DNA from: Microbacterium enclense | GTDB lineage: Bacteria; Actinomycetota; Actinomycetes; Actinomycetales; Microbacteriaceae | Reading direction: 5' to 3' | Assembly (NCBI GenBank): GCA_038182865.1 | Contig: CP116226.1 | Span: forward strand, 1,302,001-1,366,000 | Length of the DNA stretch: 64,000 bases | In this document: positions 50,207 to 59,370 of the stretch, in pieces | Layout of the letters: each line of letters starts with the position of its first letter | Numbering within the stretch: the first letter of the stretch is position 1 | Notes under the pieces: model-generated | Told to the model about the DNA's origin: nothing | The model's database searches: none | Seen by the model: the letters and a program-made list of their open reading frames with translations, nothing else | Program-made: the position numbers and the translations under genes

Positions 50207-51649
50207 TCAACCCGGGAGGGACGGGTGCTTCTCGATCGGCGTCCGCCGGGTCGGGATCAGCAGGGCCAGCACCAGGGCCACGACCGCGGCTCCGATCCCC
50301 ATCAGGAACGACACCTGGAACGCCTGCGACGTCGGCACGCGCGTCTCGCCGGAGCCGGTCGACAGCGTCGCGAGCACGACGCCCACGATCGCGGCGGCGG
50401 TGCTCGTGCCGAGCGAGCGCGCGAGGGCGTTCAGGCCGTTCGACGCGCCGGTCTCGCTGGGCGGGACGGCGCGCATGATGAGCATCGGCATGGCGGCGTA
50501 GCCGAAGCCGATCCCGAAGCCGATGAGGATGTTGGCGACGACGAAGTGCCACACCTCGGTCGAGAAGATCAGGCTGAAACCGTACGCGAGGATCAGCGAG
50601 ACCGACCCGGCGACGAGCAGCACGCGCGGCCCGACCGTGCGGGCGAGGGATCCCGAGATCGGTGAGAGCACCATCATCACCAGGCCCGACGGCATCACGA
50701 CCAGGCTCGCGGCCAGCAGTGACAGGCCGAGGCCGACGCCCGTGGCCAGCGGCAGCTCCAGCATCTGCGGATAGGCGACGTTCGACGTGAAGAGCGCGAA
50801 GCCCATCGCGACCGAAGCGAGGTTCGTCAGCAGCACGGGGCGGCGGGCCGCGACGCGCAGGTCGAGCAGCGGATTGTCGACGCGCAGCTCGTACCAGCCC
50901 CAGACGAGCAGGATCAGGATGCCGCCGACCGCAAGGCCGAGCGTGAGCGGCGAGGTCCAGCCCCAGGTGTTCCCGCGCGACACGGCCAGCAGCACGCCGA
51001 TCAGGCCGACGGCGAGACCCACGGCCCCGAGGTAGTCGAAACGTCCGGCGGTGCGCAGCACGCTGACCGGCACGATCCACACCACGAGGGCGAACACCGC
51101 CGCACCGAGGCCCCCGGCGATCCAGAAGAGCCAGTGCCAGTCCGCGTTCTCGGCGACGAGCGCGCTCACGGGAAGACCCAGGGCGCCGCCCACGCCCAAC
51201 GTGGCGCTCATGAGCGCGATCGCGCTGTCGACCCGGTTCTCGTGCAGGACGTCGCGGAGGATCGAGATGCCGAGGGGAACGACGCCGACCACGGCGCCCT
51301 GGAGAGCGCGACCGACGATCATGCCGATGATCCCGGCGGACAGGGCGGCGATCACGGACCCGAGGATCATGATCGCGAGCAGCACCAGGACCATGCGCCG
51401 CTTGCCGTACATGTCGCCCAGGCGACCTGCGATGGGCGTGAAGACCGCGGCGGCGAGCAGGGTCGACGTCACGACCCAGGCGGTGTCGTCGCGCGAGGCG
51501 TTCAGGAGCGTCGGGAGCTGCGACTGAATGGGCACCACGAGGGTGAACATGAACGATGAGCACAACCCCGCGAGGGCCAGCACGGCCACGACCGCGCCCT
51601 GGGGTGGCATCCGGGTGAGTTTTCTTCGCGCGTTCTCATCCCGTGACAT
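50207..51649 (-). CDS. MFS transporter, DHA2-type multidrug efflux family
   Basis: 480 residues with 14 predicted membrane segments. Motif A-like GRLGDMYGKRRMV follows segment 2, and LGVGGALGLPVSALV corresponds to the antiporter motif C region. The family exports drugs or metabolites by proton exchange. It has a charged N-terminal tail MSRDENARRKLTR. No regulator gene is adjacent. Substrate unknown. Confidence 0.88.
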   Translation of the reverse strand: MSRDENARRKLTRMPPQGAVVAVLALAGLCSSFMFTLVVPIQSQLPTLLNASRDDTAWVVTSTLLAAAVFTPIAGRLGDMYGKRRMVLVLLAIMILGSVIAALSAGIIGMIVGRALQGAVVGVVPLGISILRDVLHENRVDSAIALMSATLGVGGALGLPVSALVAENADWHWLFWIAGGLGAAVFALVVWIVPVSVLRTAGRFDYLGAVGLAVGLIGVLLAVSRGNTWGWTSPLTLGLAVGGILILLVWGWYELRVDNPLLDLRVAARRPVLLTNLASVAMGFALFTSNVAYPQMLELPLATGVGLGLSLLAASLVVMPSGLVMMVLSPISGSLARTVGPRVLLVAGSVSLILAYGFSLIFSTEVWHFVVANILIGFGIGFGYAAMPMLIMRAVPPSETGASNGLNALARSLGTSTAAAIVGVVLATLSTGSGETRVPTSQAFQVSFLMGIGAAVVALVLALLIPTRRTPIEKHPSLPG

Positions 51650-51710
51650 CGCTGTCCAGGCTATCCGTCTCCTGTGAGGGGGAGGGTCGTGCGGGCGGGA
51701 GCGCAGCGTC

Positions 51711-52214
51711 TCAGCGCGGCGGGATCGGGGCGTCTCCTCGGCCGCTCCAGCGGTGCGGCCACACGAGATGCATCGCGCATATGCAGAACACGACCCAGCC
51801 GGCGACGAGCACCTGCCAGCCGTCGAGCTCGGTGGATCCTGCGTCCGAACTCGTTCTCACCAGAACGGTGCCGACCACGACGAGGAGGAGACCCGCGCCC
51901 GCGCCGATCAGTGTGTACTCGCCGTGCCGGAGCCACCATCGCCGGATGGGCGGGACGAGCCGGATCGGCAGGCCGATGACGAAAGCGGCTGTGGCCGACG
52001 GGATGGCAACGAGGACCGGCAGCACGACCATTCCGATCAGCGTGAGGATGCCGTCGTACTCCGTCCACATCCCCGCGAGGGAGGTTGCGGCGACCGCGAA
52101 GACGACTGCCCCTCCGCCGAAGAAGTTGATGAGCGCGAGCATGCCGGCACTGTTCCCCCACGGCGGCGGCGCGTATCGCCGAGCGGCGGGGCCGTAGACC
52201 GGAACAGCGTTCAT
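51711..52214 (-). CDS. Four-span membrane protein of unknown function
   Basis: 167 residues: Pro/Tyr-rich N-terminus (MNAVPVYGPAARRYAPPPWGN) and four hydrophobic segments. ATG at 52214 lies six bases after a weak CATGCT hexamer; an ATG seven codons upstream is possible. It is separated by about 60 bases from the MFS gene, which is also on the minus strand, and transcribed away from metQ. No family recognised. Confidence 0.65.
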   Translation of the reverse strand: MNAVPVYGPAARRYAPPPWGNSAGMLALINFFGGGAVVFAVAATSLAGMWTEYDGILTLIGMVVLPVLVAIPSATAAFVIGLPIRLVPPIRRWWLRHGEYTLIGAGAGLLLVVVGTVLVRTSSDAGSTELDGWQVLVAGWVVFCICAMHLVWPHRWSGRGDAPIPPR

Positions 52215-52426
52215 GCGGCGAGCATGGCAGGTCATGGCGTCGGCGTCGCGACGGTATCTCGATGTCCGGGTAATCCACCGGTGGGCTCACCGAGCGGGCG
52301 TACCGTGAGGAGCACTGCGCTCTCGCAGGCAGCTCCGCGGGCCGGCGAAGGCGAGTTTGTGACCGCTCATGACCGCCCATTACGTCTCGACTTTGGCATC
52401 CGCTCCGAGCTTGTTTACGTGGAGCT

Positions 52427-53329
52427 ATGACTTCACGCACCACCGCACGCCTGGCCACGATCCTCAGTGCATCCGCCGCTGCCCTCCTGCTCACCCTCAC
52501 CGGCTGCGCCGGTGGCTCCAGCGCAGGGGACGACTCCACGCGCATCGTCCTCGGCGCCGACGACGGCAATGAAGCGCACTGGACGGTCTTGAAGCAGAAG
52601 CTCGCCGACGAGGGCATCGACCTCGAGGTGCGCACGATCAACGACGGCGTGCAGCTCAACCAGGGCGTGCAGGACGGCGAGCTCGATGTGAACCTCTTCC
52701 AGCACCTCATCTACCTGTCGCAGTTCAACGTCGAGAACAACGGAACGCTCGTGCCCGTCGGCGCGACCGCGGTCTACCCGCTCGCGCTCTACTCCGAGCA
52801 GTACACCGACGTGAAGGACCTGCCGGAGGGCGCGAAGATCGCGATCCCGAACAACCCGACCAACCTCGCCCGCGGCCTGCTCAACCTGCAGACCGCGGGG
52901 CTCCTCACGCTGAAGGACGGCGGCACCGCTCTCTCGACGCCGGCCGACATCGAGACGACCAAGGTCGAGTTGCTCCCGGTCGACACGAACCAGACCGTCA
53001 CCGCGCTCAAGGACGGCAGCGCCCAGGCCGCCATCGTCAACAACACGCAGGCGCAGAAGGGCGGGCTCGGCGACGAGCTCATCATCTTCAAGGAAGACCT
53101 GAACAACCCGCAGCTCGCGCCCTACATCAACGCCTTCGTCACGCGTGACGACAAGAAGGACGACCCCCGCTGGGAGAAGCTCGTCGCGGCGTACCACAGC
53201 CCCGAGGTCGAGGCCGCGGTCACCGAGCTCAACCAGGGCAACCTTCAGTTCAAGGCCGATTGGACCGGCGCCCAGCTGCAGGACGAGCTGACGAGCCTCG
53301 AAGACGCCCTCAAGGCCCAGAACGGATGA
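52427..53329 (+). CDS. metQ: Methionine ABC transporter substrate-binding lipoprotein
   Basis: 300 residues of the NlpA/MetQ family. The lipobox LTLTGCAGG follows a hydrophobic signal. ADDGNEAHWTVLKQKLADEG and DVNLFQHLIYLSQFN form the ligand-binding region; the position usually occupied by Tyr/Phe near HL is kept. It captures methionine outside the membrane and feeds MetNI. GGAG lies just before the ATG. No SAM riboswitch or S-box was recognised in the 190 bases upstream. Confidence 0.93.
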   Translation: MTSRTTARLATILSASAAALLLTLTGCAGGSSAGDDSTRIVLGADDGNEAHWTVLKQKLADEGIDLEVRTINDGVQLNQGVQDGELDVNLFQHLIYLSQFNVENNGTLVPVGATAVYPLALYSEQYTDVKDLPEGAKIAIPNNPTNLARGLLNLQTAGLLTLKDGGTALSTPADIETTKVELLPVDTNQTVTALKDGSAQAAIVNNTQAQKGGLGDELIIFKEDLNNPQLAPYINAFVTRDDKKDDPRWEKLVAAYHSPEVEAAVTELNQGNLQFKADWTGAQLQDELTSLEDALKAQNG

Positions 53330-54351
53330 CCTCTGTCATCGAGCTGCGGGGCGTCACGAAGAGCTTCCGCACCGATCGCCGCTACTCCACCACCGCCGTC
53401 GACGACGTGTCGTTGGCGGTGGAGGAGGGGTCGATCGTCGGGGTGATCGGTTACTCCGGCGCCGGCAAATCCACGCTCGTGCGCCTGCTGAACGGCCTCG
53501 AGCAACCCACGTCGGGCACCGTCGAGGTGCTCGGCGTCGACGTGGGCGCGGCATCCGAAGCGAAGCTCCGCGACCTCCGGCGCCGAGTCGGCATGATCTT
53601 TCAGCAGTTCAACCTCTTCTCCTCGCGCACGGTCGCGGCCAACGTCGCATACCCGCTGAAGGTGGCGGGCTGGAAGAAAGCCGATCGCGACAAGCGCGTC
53701 GCCGAACTGCTCGATTTCGTCGGCATCGGCGACAAGGCGAAGCAGTATCCGCGGCGTCTGTCGGGCGGGCAGAAGCAACGCGTCGGCATCGCCCGCGCGA
53801 TCGCGACCGACCCGCGCATCCTGCTCGCCGACGAGGCGACGAGCGCCCTCGACCCGCAGACCACGGCCGAGGTGCTCGACCTGCTGCGCGAGATCAACAG
53901 ACGCCTCGGCATCACGATCGTCGTCATCACGCACCAGATCTCGATCGTGCACGAGCTGTGCGACCAGGTCATCGTCATGGACGGCGGTCGCGTCGTCGAC
54001 AGCGGCGACACGTACCGGGTGTTCGCGCACCCGCGTGCCGAGCTGACGAAGCGGTTCGTCGCGGCGGTGACCCAGGGCGTGCCCTCGGGTGAGGCGCTGT
54101 CCGCGCTCGCCTCGGGCGGCGGAGACCTCGTCAGCGTCGAGGTCAACGAGTTCTCGAGCGAAGACGTCTCCGAGGTGTTCCACCGCCACGGCGCCCGCCA
54201 CTCGGTCGTCTACGGCGGTGTCACCGATGTGCTCGGAAAGCAGCTCGGCACGCTCACGTACCGGGTGTACGCCGACGACCTGAATGCCATCGTGGCCGAG
54301 CTGCGTGCGCACACCGACGTCGTCGTCCCCACCGCGGAGGCCCGCGCATGA
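53326..54351 (+). CDS. metN: Methionine ABC transporter ATP-binding protein
   Basis: 341 residues: Walker A GYSGAGKST, signature LSGGQKQRV, Walker B ILLADEATSALDP. A C-terminal NIL (ACT-like) regulatory domain of about 75 residues begins near SVEVNEFSSEDVSEV; in MetN it binds methionine and inhibits transport when the cell is replete. ATGA overlaps with metQ and with metI mark a tight operon. Confidence 0.95.
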   Translation: MTSVIELRGVTKSFRTDRRYSTTAVDDVSLAVEEGSIVGVIGYSGAGKSTLVRLLNGLEQPTSGTVEVLGVDVGAASEAKLRDLRRRVGMIFQQFNLFSSRTVAANVAYPLKVAGWKKADRDKRVAELLDFVGIGDKAKQYPRRLSGGQKQRVGIARAIATDPRILLADEATSALDPQTTAEVLDLLREINRRLGITIVVITHQISIVHELCDQVIVMDGGRVVDSGDTYRVFAHPRAELTKRFVAAVTQGVPSGEALSALASGGGDLVSVEVNEFSSEDVSEVFHRHGARHSVVYGGVTDVLGKQLGTLTYRVYADDLNAIVAELRAHTDVVVPTAEARA

Positions 54352-55007
54352 ACAAGTGGGACACCCTCACCCCGGTGCTGCTGCAGTCCATCGGCGAGAC
54401 CGTCTACATGGTCGCGGTCTCGCTGCTCATCTCGGGCGTCGCGGGCCTGGTCATCGGCGCCCTGCTGTATGCCACCCGCCCCGGCAATCTGTTCGAGAAC
54501 CGCGTCGTCTTCTTCGTCGCGAACCTCGTGATCAACGTCATCCGTCCCATCCCGTTCATCATCTTCCTCACCGCCGTGGCCCCGGTCACGCGCGCGGTGA
54601 CGGGAACGACCCTGGGGACGGATGCCGCGATCGTGCCGATCACGATCATGGCCACGGTCGTGATCGCCCGCGTCGTCGAGCAGAACCTCGTCGCGGTCGA
54701 CCCCGGGACCGTCGAGGCCGCGCGGGCCGTGGGGGCACGCCGCATCGGCGTGCTGTTCGGCGTGGTCATCCCCGAGGCGCTTGCGCCGCTGATCCTCGGC
54801 TACACGTTCATGTTCATCGCGGTCGTCGACATGTCGGCCATGGCCGGCTACATCGGCGGTGGCGGCCTCGGCAACTTCGCGATCATCTACGGCTACCAGC
54901 AGTTCAACGCGCAGGCCACGTGGGTGACGGTGGCGATCATCGTCGTGATCGTGCAGGCCGGTCAGCTGCTGGGTAACGCGCTCGCGCACCGCATCCTGCG
55001 CCGCTGA
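54348..55007 (+). CDS. metI: Methionine ABC transporter permease
   Basis: 219 residues with five membrane segments. The EAA loop reads VEAARAVGARRIGVLFGVVIPEALAPLI, followed by the SAMAGYIGGGGLGNFAI stretch typical of MetI. It forms the channel driven by MetN. The gene overlaps metN by four bases and is followed by a palindromic repeat that may end the transcript. Confidence 0.95.
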   Translation: MNKWDTLTPVLLQSIGETVYMVAVSLLISGVAGLVIGALLYATRPGNLFENRVVFFVANLVINVIRPIPFIIFLTAVAPVTRAVTGTTLGTDAAIVPITIMATVVIARVVEQNLVAVDPGTVEAARAVGARRIGVLFGVVIPEALAPLILGYTFMFIAVVDMSAMAGYIGGGGLGNFAIIYGYQQFNAQATWVTVAIIVVIVQAGQLLGNALAHRILRR

Positions 55008-55050
55008 TCCCGCGAGCCTCCTGGGCGACGCATCACGCCGTCCGCCCATC

Positions 55051-55105
55051 GAGTGTCCAAAACACCCGGAACGCGCCGAAGGTCCTCCGGGTGTTTTGGA
55101 CACGA
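55051..55105. repeat. Palindromic repeat, GAGTGTCCA-TGGACAC family (copy D)
   Basis: GAGTGTCCAAAACACCCGGA (55051-55070) pairs with TCCGGGTGTTTTGGACAC (55086-55103) without mismatch over 18 bases. It sits behind metI and ahead of the zinc operon and could terminate the methionine operon. Confidence 0.85.
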
Positions 55106-55177
55106 AGGCGCACCGAGGCCTCGAGCTCCACACGGCGCGGGCAGGCTGAGAGGAACGCATGAAGGCACTCGTGAGTT

Positions 55178-55192
55178 TGAGAACGATTATCA
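55178..55192. promoter_or_regulatory. Zur-box-like operator upstream of the zinc-uptake operon
   Basis: TGAGAACGATTATCA, a 7-1-7 near-palindrome that fits the actinobacterial Zur/Fur operator pattern and stands out as A+T-rich in this GC-rich region. It lies 20 bases before the ATG of the zinc-binding protein, where bound Zur would block initiation. The zur gene is the fourth gene downstream. Confidence 0.78.
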
Positions 55193-55211
55193 GGAGCGCT
55201 ACCGTGTCCTC

Positions 55212-56231
55212 ATGACCCGACGCCTCCTCGCCCCCGCCGTTCTCGGCGCCGCCACCGTTCTCGCTCTCGCCGGTTGTGCCGGTGGGGCTCCCGCTGCCGG
55301 TGGAGCGTCCGCCGACTCGTCCTCCGGCAAGGTCACCGTGGTGGCGTCCACGGACGTCTACGGTTCGATCGCCGAGGCGGTCGGAGGCGACTTCGTCGAC
55401 GTCACGTCGATCATCACTTCGCCGACGCAAGACCCCCACGAGTACGAGGCGAGCGCGCAGGACCAGCTCACCCTGAAGAACGCCGGCCTCGTGATCGAGA
55501 ACGGCGCCGGATACGACTCCTTCATGGAGGGACTCGTCCAGGCCAGCGGTACGACCGCCCCCGTGATCACCGCGGTCGAGTACAACCACGACTACCCGGG
55601 CGCCGAGTCGCACGACGAGGCCCACTCCGACGACGCCAGCCCCGCCCCCAGTGAGAGCGCCGACGACCACGATCACGCGGACGACGACGGGCACGACCAC
55701 ATCGAGGGTTTCAACGAGCACGTCTGGTACGACCCGCACACGGTCGAAGACCTCACCGCCGCCATCGCCAAGGAGCTGGGCGCGCTCGCCCCCGACCACG
55801 CCGCGGACTTCACCTCCAACGCCGAGGCCTTCACGCAGCAGATCGCCGGTCTCGAGGACTCCCTCGACCAGATCAAGGCGAAGGATGCCGGAGCGAAGAT
55901 CTTCGTGACCGAGCCGGTGCCGGTCTACCTGACGACCGCGGCCGGCCTCGACAACGCCACCCCGAACGAGTTCAGCGAGTCGGTCGAGGAGGGACAGGAC
56001 GTTCCGCCGGCAACCCTCCTGGAGTCACTGCAGCTGCTGGATTCCGGGCAGATCAAGGTCATGATCGTCAACCCGCAGACCGGCGGCGCCGAGGTGACGC
56101 AGGTGGAAGACGAGGCGAAAGCCAAGAACATCCCGGTGATCGAGTTCACGGAAACGCTCCCCGAGGGTCAGACTTACATCTCGTGGATGCAGAGCAACAT
56201 CACGGCGCTGTCCGACGCGCTGGCGGCGTGA
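55212..56231 (+). CDS. znuA: Zinc ABC transporter substrate-binding lipoprotein
   Basis: 339 residues. The lipobox is LALAGCAGG. The cluster A-I metal-binding fold is indicated by PHEYEAS and EHVWYDPHTV, which bring His ligands, and an acidic His-rich loop DDHDHADDDGHDH lies between them. That loop is typical of zinc rather than manganese binding proteins. The start lies 20 bases after a Zur-box-like site. It delivers zinc to the ATPase and permease encoded next (GTGA overlap). Confidence 0.9.
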   Translation: MTRRLLAPAVLGAATVLALAGCAGGAPAAGGASADSSSGKVTVVASTDVYGSIAEAVGGDFVDVTSIITSPTQDPHEYEASAQDQLTLKNAGLVIENGAGYDSFMEGLVQASGTTAPVITAVEYNHDYPGAESHDEAHSDDASPAPSESADDHDHADDDGHDHIEGFNEHVWYDPHTVEDLTAAIAKELGALAPDHAADFTSNAEAFTQQIAGLEDSLDQIKAKDAGAKIFVTEPVPVYLTTAAGLDNATPNEFSESVEEGQDVPPATLLESLQLLDSGQIKVMIVNPQTGGAEVTQVEDEAKAKNIPVIEFTETLPEGQTYISWMQSNITALSDALAA

Positions 56232-57043
56232 GCGCGGCCGCACCGCTGCGCATCCGCGGCGCCGCCCTCGAGCGGGGCGGCCGAGAGCTGTGGGCCGGGC
56301 TCGACCTCGAGGTCGAGCCCGGCGAGCTCGTCGCGGTGCTCGGGCCCAGCGGCTCGGGCAAGACGACGCTGCTCCGCGCGATCCTCGGGCTCGAACGGCT
56401 CAGCGGCGGGTCGATCGAAGCGCTGGGAACGCCCGTACGTCGTGCGGGGAACCGCCGGATCGGATACATCCCGCAGCAGCGGCCCCTCCCGCGTGAGACC
56501 CCGCTGCGCGGACGTGACATCGTCGGCCTCGGCGTCGACGGCCACCGCCTCGGCCTGCCGCTCTCGCGCAAGAAGGACCGCGCCCGCATCGACGAACTCC
56601 TCGAGGCCGTCGGCGCCACCGCCTTCGGCGACCGGCCTGTCGGTCTTCTCTCGGGCGGTGAACAGCAGCGTCTGCGCGTCGGCCAGGCGCTCGCCGACGA
56701 CCCGGCCCTCCTCCTCTGCGACGAGCCGCTCACGAGCCTCGACCTGGCCAACCAGCAGGCGGTCGTGCGACTCATCGACCGACACCGCGGCGAGCGCGAC
56801 GCCGCGGTGCTGCTGGTCACGCACGACATCAACCCCGTGCTCTCACGCGTCGACCGCATCCTCTACATCGCGCACGGACGCTTCACGCTCGGCACCCCCG
56901 ACGAGGTGCTGACCACCGAGACGCTGACCGCCCTGTACGGTGCCCCCGTCTTTGTGGTGCGCGCCGGCGGGCAGCTCATCGTCGTCGGAGCACCGGATGC
57001 CGATGAGGCGCACCACCACCACGACCATGAGGACGACGCATGA
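56228..57043 (+). CDS. znuC: Zinc ABC transporter ATP-binding protein
   Basis: 271 residues: Walker A GPSGSGKTT, signature LSGGEQQRL, Walker B LLLCDEPLTSLD. The C-terminus ends in a His/Asp-rich tail (EAHHHHDHEDDA) that could bind zinc and modulate the pump. The GTG start overlaps the znuA stop, and the end overlaps the permease ATG. Confidence 0.92.
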   Translation: MSAAAPLRIRGAALERGGRELWAGLDLEVEPGELVAVLGPSGSGKTTLLRAILGLERLSGGSIEALGTPVRRAGNRRIGYIPQQRPLPRETPLRGRDIVGLGVDGHRLGLPLSRKKDRARIDELLEAVGATAFGDRPVGLLSGGEQQRLRVGQALADDPALLLCDEPLTSLDLANQQAVVRLIDRHRGERDAAVLLVTHDINPVLSRVDRILYIAHGRFTLGTPDEVLTTETLTALYGAPVFVVRAGGQLIVVGAPDADEAHHHHDHEDDA

Positions 57044-57900
57044 ACTGGTCCGACGTCGGTGACGCCCTCTTCGGCGGGGTGAGCCAGTACGGCGCCATCC
57101 TCGAGCTGGTCCAGAACTCCGTCTACGCCGGCGCCATCCTGGGGCTCGTGGGCGGGCTGATCGGCGTCTTCGTGATGCAGCGCGACATGGCGTTCGCCGT
57201 GCACGGCATCAGCGAGCTGTCGTTCGCCGGTGCGGCGGTGGCCCTGCTCATCGGGGTCGACGTGGTGTCGGGGTCGATCGTGGGCTCCCTCATCGCCGCA
57301 GCGCTCATCGGTCTGCTCGGTGCTCGCGCGCGTGACCGCAACTCGATCATCGGCGTGCTCATGCCTTTCGGTCTGGGAGTCGGCATCCTGGCCCTGTCGC
57401 TCTACAACGGACGCAGCGCCACCCGGTTCAGCCTGCTGACCGGGCAGATCGTCTCGGTGCAGAGCGGGCAACTGGGCTGGCTCGTCGTGATCGGGCTGTT
57501 CGTGCTCATCGCGCTGCTGCTCATCTGGCGTCCGCTGCGCTTCGACTCCCTCGACCCGCAGTCCGCCGCGGCCCGTGGCGTGCCCACGACGGCGGTGTCG
57601 CTCGCGTTCATGCTGCTGCTCGGTCTGATCGTTGCGGTGGCCGTGCACATCATCGGCGCGCTGCTCGTGATGGCCCTGCTGGTGACCCCGGCTGCGGCGG
57701 CGATGCGGGTGGCATCCGGGCCCCTCTCGGTTCCCCTGCTCGCCGCGCTGTTCGGCTTCGTGTCGGCGGTCGGCGGTGTGCTTCTCGCCGTGGCGGGGAC
57801 GCTGCCGGTCAGCCCGTACATCACCACCATCTCGTTCGCGATCTACCTCGTGTGCCGCGTGATCGGCGCACGCAGGGAGCGCACCACCCGCGCCGTGTAA
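57040..57900 (+). CDS. znuB: Zinc ABC transporter permease
   Basis: 286 residues with eight to nine membrane segments of the ABC-3 family. FVMQRDMAFAVHGISELSFAGAAV near residue 45 and IIGALLVMALLVTPAAAAM near residue 205 are the conserved parts. It forms the zinc channel. TAA is followed 41 bases later by zur, which has its own promoter hexamer. Confidence 0.93.
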   Translation: MNWSDVGDALFGGVSQYGAILELVQNSVYAGAILGLVGGLIGVFVMQRDMAFAVHGISELSFAGAAVALLIGVDVVSGSIVGSLIAAALIGLLGARARDRNSIIGVLMPFGLGVGILALSLYNGRSATRFSLLTGQIVSVQSGQLGWLVVIGLFVLIALLLIWRPLRFDSLDPQSAAARGVPTTAVSLAFMLLLGLIVAVAVHIIGALLVMALLVTPAAAAMRVASGPLSVPLLAALFGFVSAVGGVLLAVAGTLPVSPYITTISFAIYLVCRVIGARRERTTRAV

Positions 57901-57941
57901 CGCCCAGCCGATTCACCGATCCCGTCGCTAGAATCGCGGGC

Positions 57942-58355
57942 ATGGTCCAGCGCAACACGTGGCAACGCGAACGCGTGCGCGAAGCCCTGTCCGGTGCGGG
58001 CGGCTTCGTCAGCGCGCAGGCGCTGCACGCGACGCTGCGCGACGAGAACACGGGGATCGGCCTGGCCACGGTCTACCGCACGCTCGCGGGAATGGCGGCC
58101 CAGGGCGACGCCGATTCGCTGCAGAGCCCCGAGGGTGAGAACCTCTTCCGGGCCTGCGAGACCCGCGGCCACCACCATCACCTGATCTGCCGCTCGTGCG
58201 GTGTCGCCGTCGAGATCGCCGCGACCGACGTCGAGGAATGGGCGCAGCGCACGGCCGCCCAGCACGGCTTCTCCGAGGCCGAGCACGTCGTCGACATCTT
58301 CGGGATCTGTACCGACTGCGCCCGCGCACGGGCTCGCGAGCGTGGCGACGAGTAG
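57942..58355 (+). CDS. zur: Fur family regulator, zinc uptake regulator
   Basis: 137 residues. The winged helix has GIGLATVYRTLAGMA, followed by the metal site HHHHLICRSCG and a C-terminal CTDC; the two Cys pairs form the structural zinc site. Position between zinc transporter genes and a Zur-like box upstream identify it as Zur rather than Fur. TAGAAT at 57929-57934 lies seven bases before the ATG (leaderless). With zinc bound it should repress the uptake operon. Confidence 0.92.
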   Translation: MVQRNTWQRERVREALSGAGGFVSAQALHATLRDENTGIGLATVYRTLAGMAAQGDADSLQSPEGENLFRACETRGHHHHLICRSCGVAVEIAATDVEEWAQRTAAQHGFSEAEHVVDIFGICTDCARARARERGDE

Positions 58356-59370
58356 TCGCACCGCGACGACGTCGCCCCCGCCCACCGGTGCCTCCCGCAC
58401 CCTCGTCGCGCTCGGTCTGGGTGTCGTCGTGGTCACGGCGCTCTTCCTCGTCGACGCTTTCGCCCCCACCTTCTTCTCGCAGCCGCTTCCCACCCGCGCG
58501 CAGGACGGGCTCACCCTCGCCCTCAGCGTGCTCATCGAGTCGCTGCCGTTCGTCGTCCTGGGCGTCGTGCTGTCGATCATCGTGCAGGTGTGGGTGCCGC
58601 CGGGGGCGATCGAGAGATGGATGCCACGCGCACCGTGGGCGCGACGAGCGGTGCTGTCGTTGCTCGGCATGTTCATCCCCGTCTGTGAGTGCGGCAACGT
58701 GCCGTTCGCGCGCGGCCTGCTCATGCGCGGCTTCGGCGTCTCCGACACCCTGACGTTCCTCGTCGCCGCGCCCATCGTGAACCCCATCGTCATCATCAGC
58801 ACGCACGCGGCGTTCGGTTTCAGCGACGGCATCCTGGTCGCTCGCCTCATCGGCGGCTACCTCGTCGCGAACCTGATCGGCTGGCTGTACAGCCGGCATC
58901 CCGATCCCGACAAGCTGCTCACCGAGCGGTTCCTCGAGACGTGCGAGATCGTCGTGCAGGAGCGGGGCGACCGGGGTCGCCGCTCGCTCGCGCAGTTCGT
59001 GGTCGAGCTGCGTTCGGTCATGCCGGCCCTCATCATCGGCTCGCTCCTCGCGGGCGCCGTGCAGGTGTTGATCCCCCGGAGTGCGCTGCTGGCGATCGGG
59101 TCCGATCCGGCGCTGTCCATCGCGGCGATGATGGCGCTGGCGATCGTGGTGTCGCTGTGCTCGAACGTCGACGCGTTCTTCGCGCTCTCTTTCGCCTCGA
59201 CCTTCACGCCGGGCTCGATCGTCGCCTTCCTGGTGGTGGGGCCGATCATCGACCTCAAGATGATGGCGCTGCTTCGCACCACCTTCTCCACCCGCGTGCT
59301 GGTGGGGATGACGGTGGTGGTCGTGCTGTTCGCCTTCTCTCTCGGAACGGTGGTGAACCTCCTTGTCTAG
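58342..59370 (+). CDS. COG0701-type permease (DUF318)
   Basis: 342 residues with about eight membrane segments. IPVCECGNVPFARGLLMRG carries the CEC motif characteristic of this permease family, and a second related half has SLCSNVDAFFALSF. The GTG start overlaps the zur gene by 14 bases. The family usually occurs with a TIGR03943 protein, as here (eight-base overlap), and often near Zur genes, so a role in metal or thiol-metal transport is likely but not established. Confidence 0.85.
   Translation: MATSSRTATTSPPPTGASRTLVALGLGVVVVTALFLVDAFAPTFFSQPLPTRAQDGLTLALSVLIESLPFVVLGVVLSIIVQVWVPPGAIERWMPRAPWARRAVLSLLGMFIPVCECGNVPFARGLLMRGFGVSDTLTFLVAAPIVNPIVIISTHAAFGFSDGILVARLIGGYLVANLIGWLYSRHPDPDKLLTERFLETCEIVVQERGDRGRRSLAQFVVELRSVMPALIIGSLLAGAVQVLIPRSALLAIGSDPALSIAAMMALAIVVSLCSNVDAFFALSFASTFTPGSIVAFLVVGPIIDLKMMALLRTTFSTRVLVGMTVVVVLFAFSLGTVVNLLV

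Noticed and set aside
52236..52426. SAM riboswitch upstream of metQ
   Set aside because: No S-box, SAM-II or SAM-IV core could be matched; the region holds only weak hairpins.
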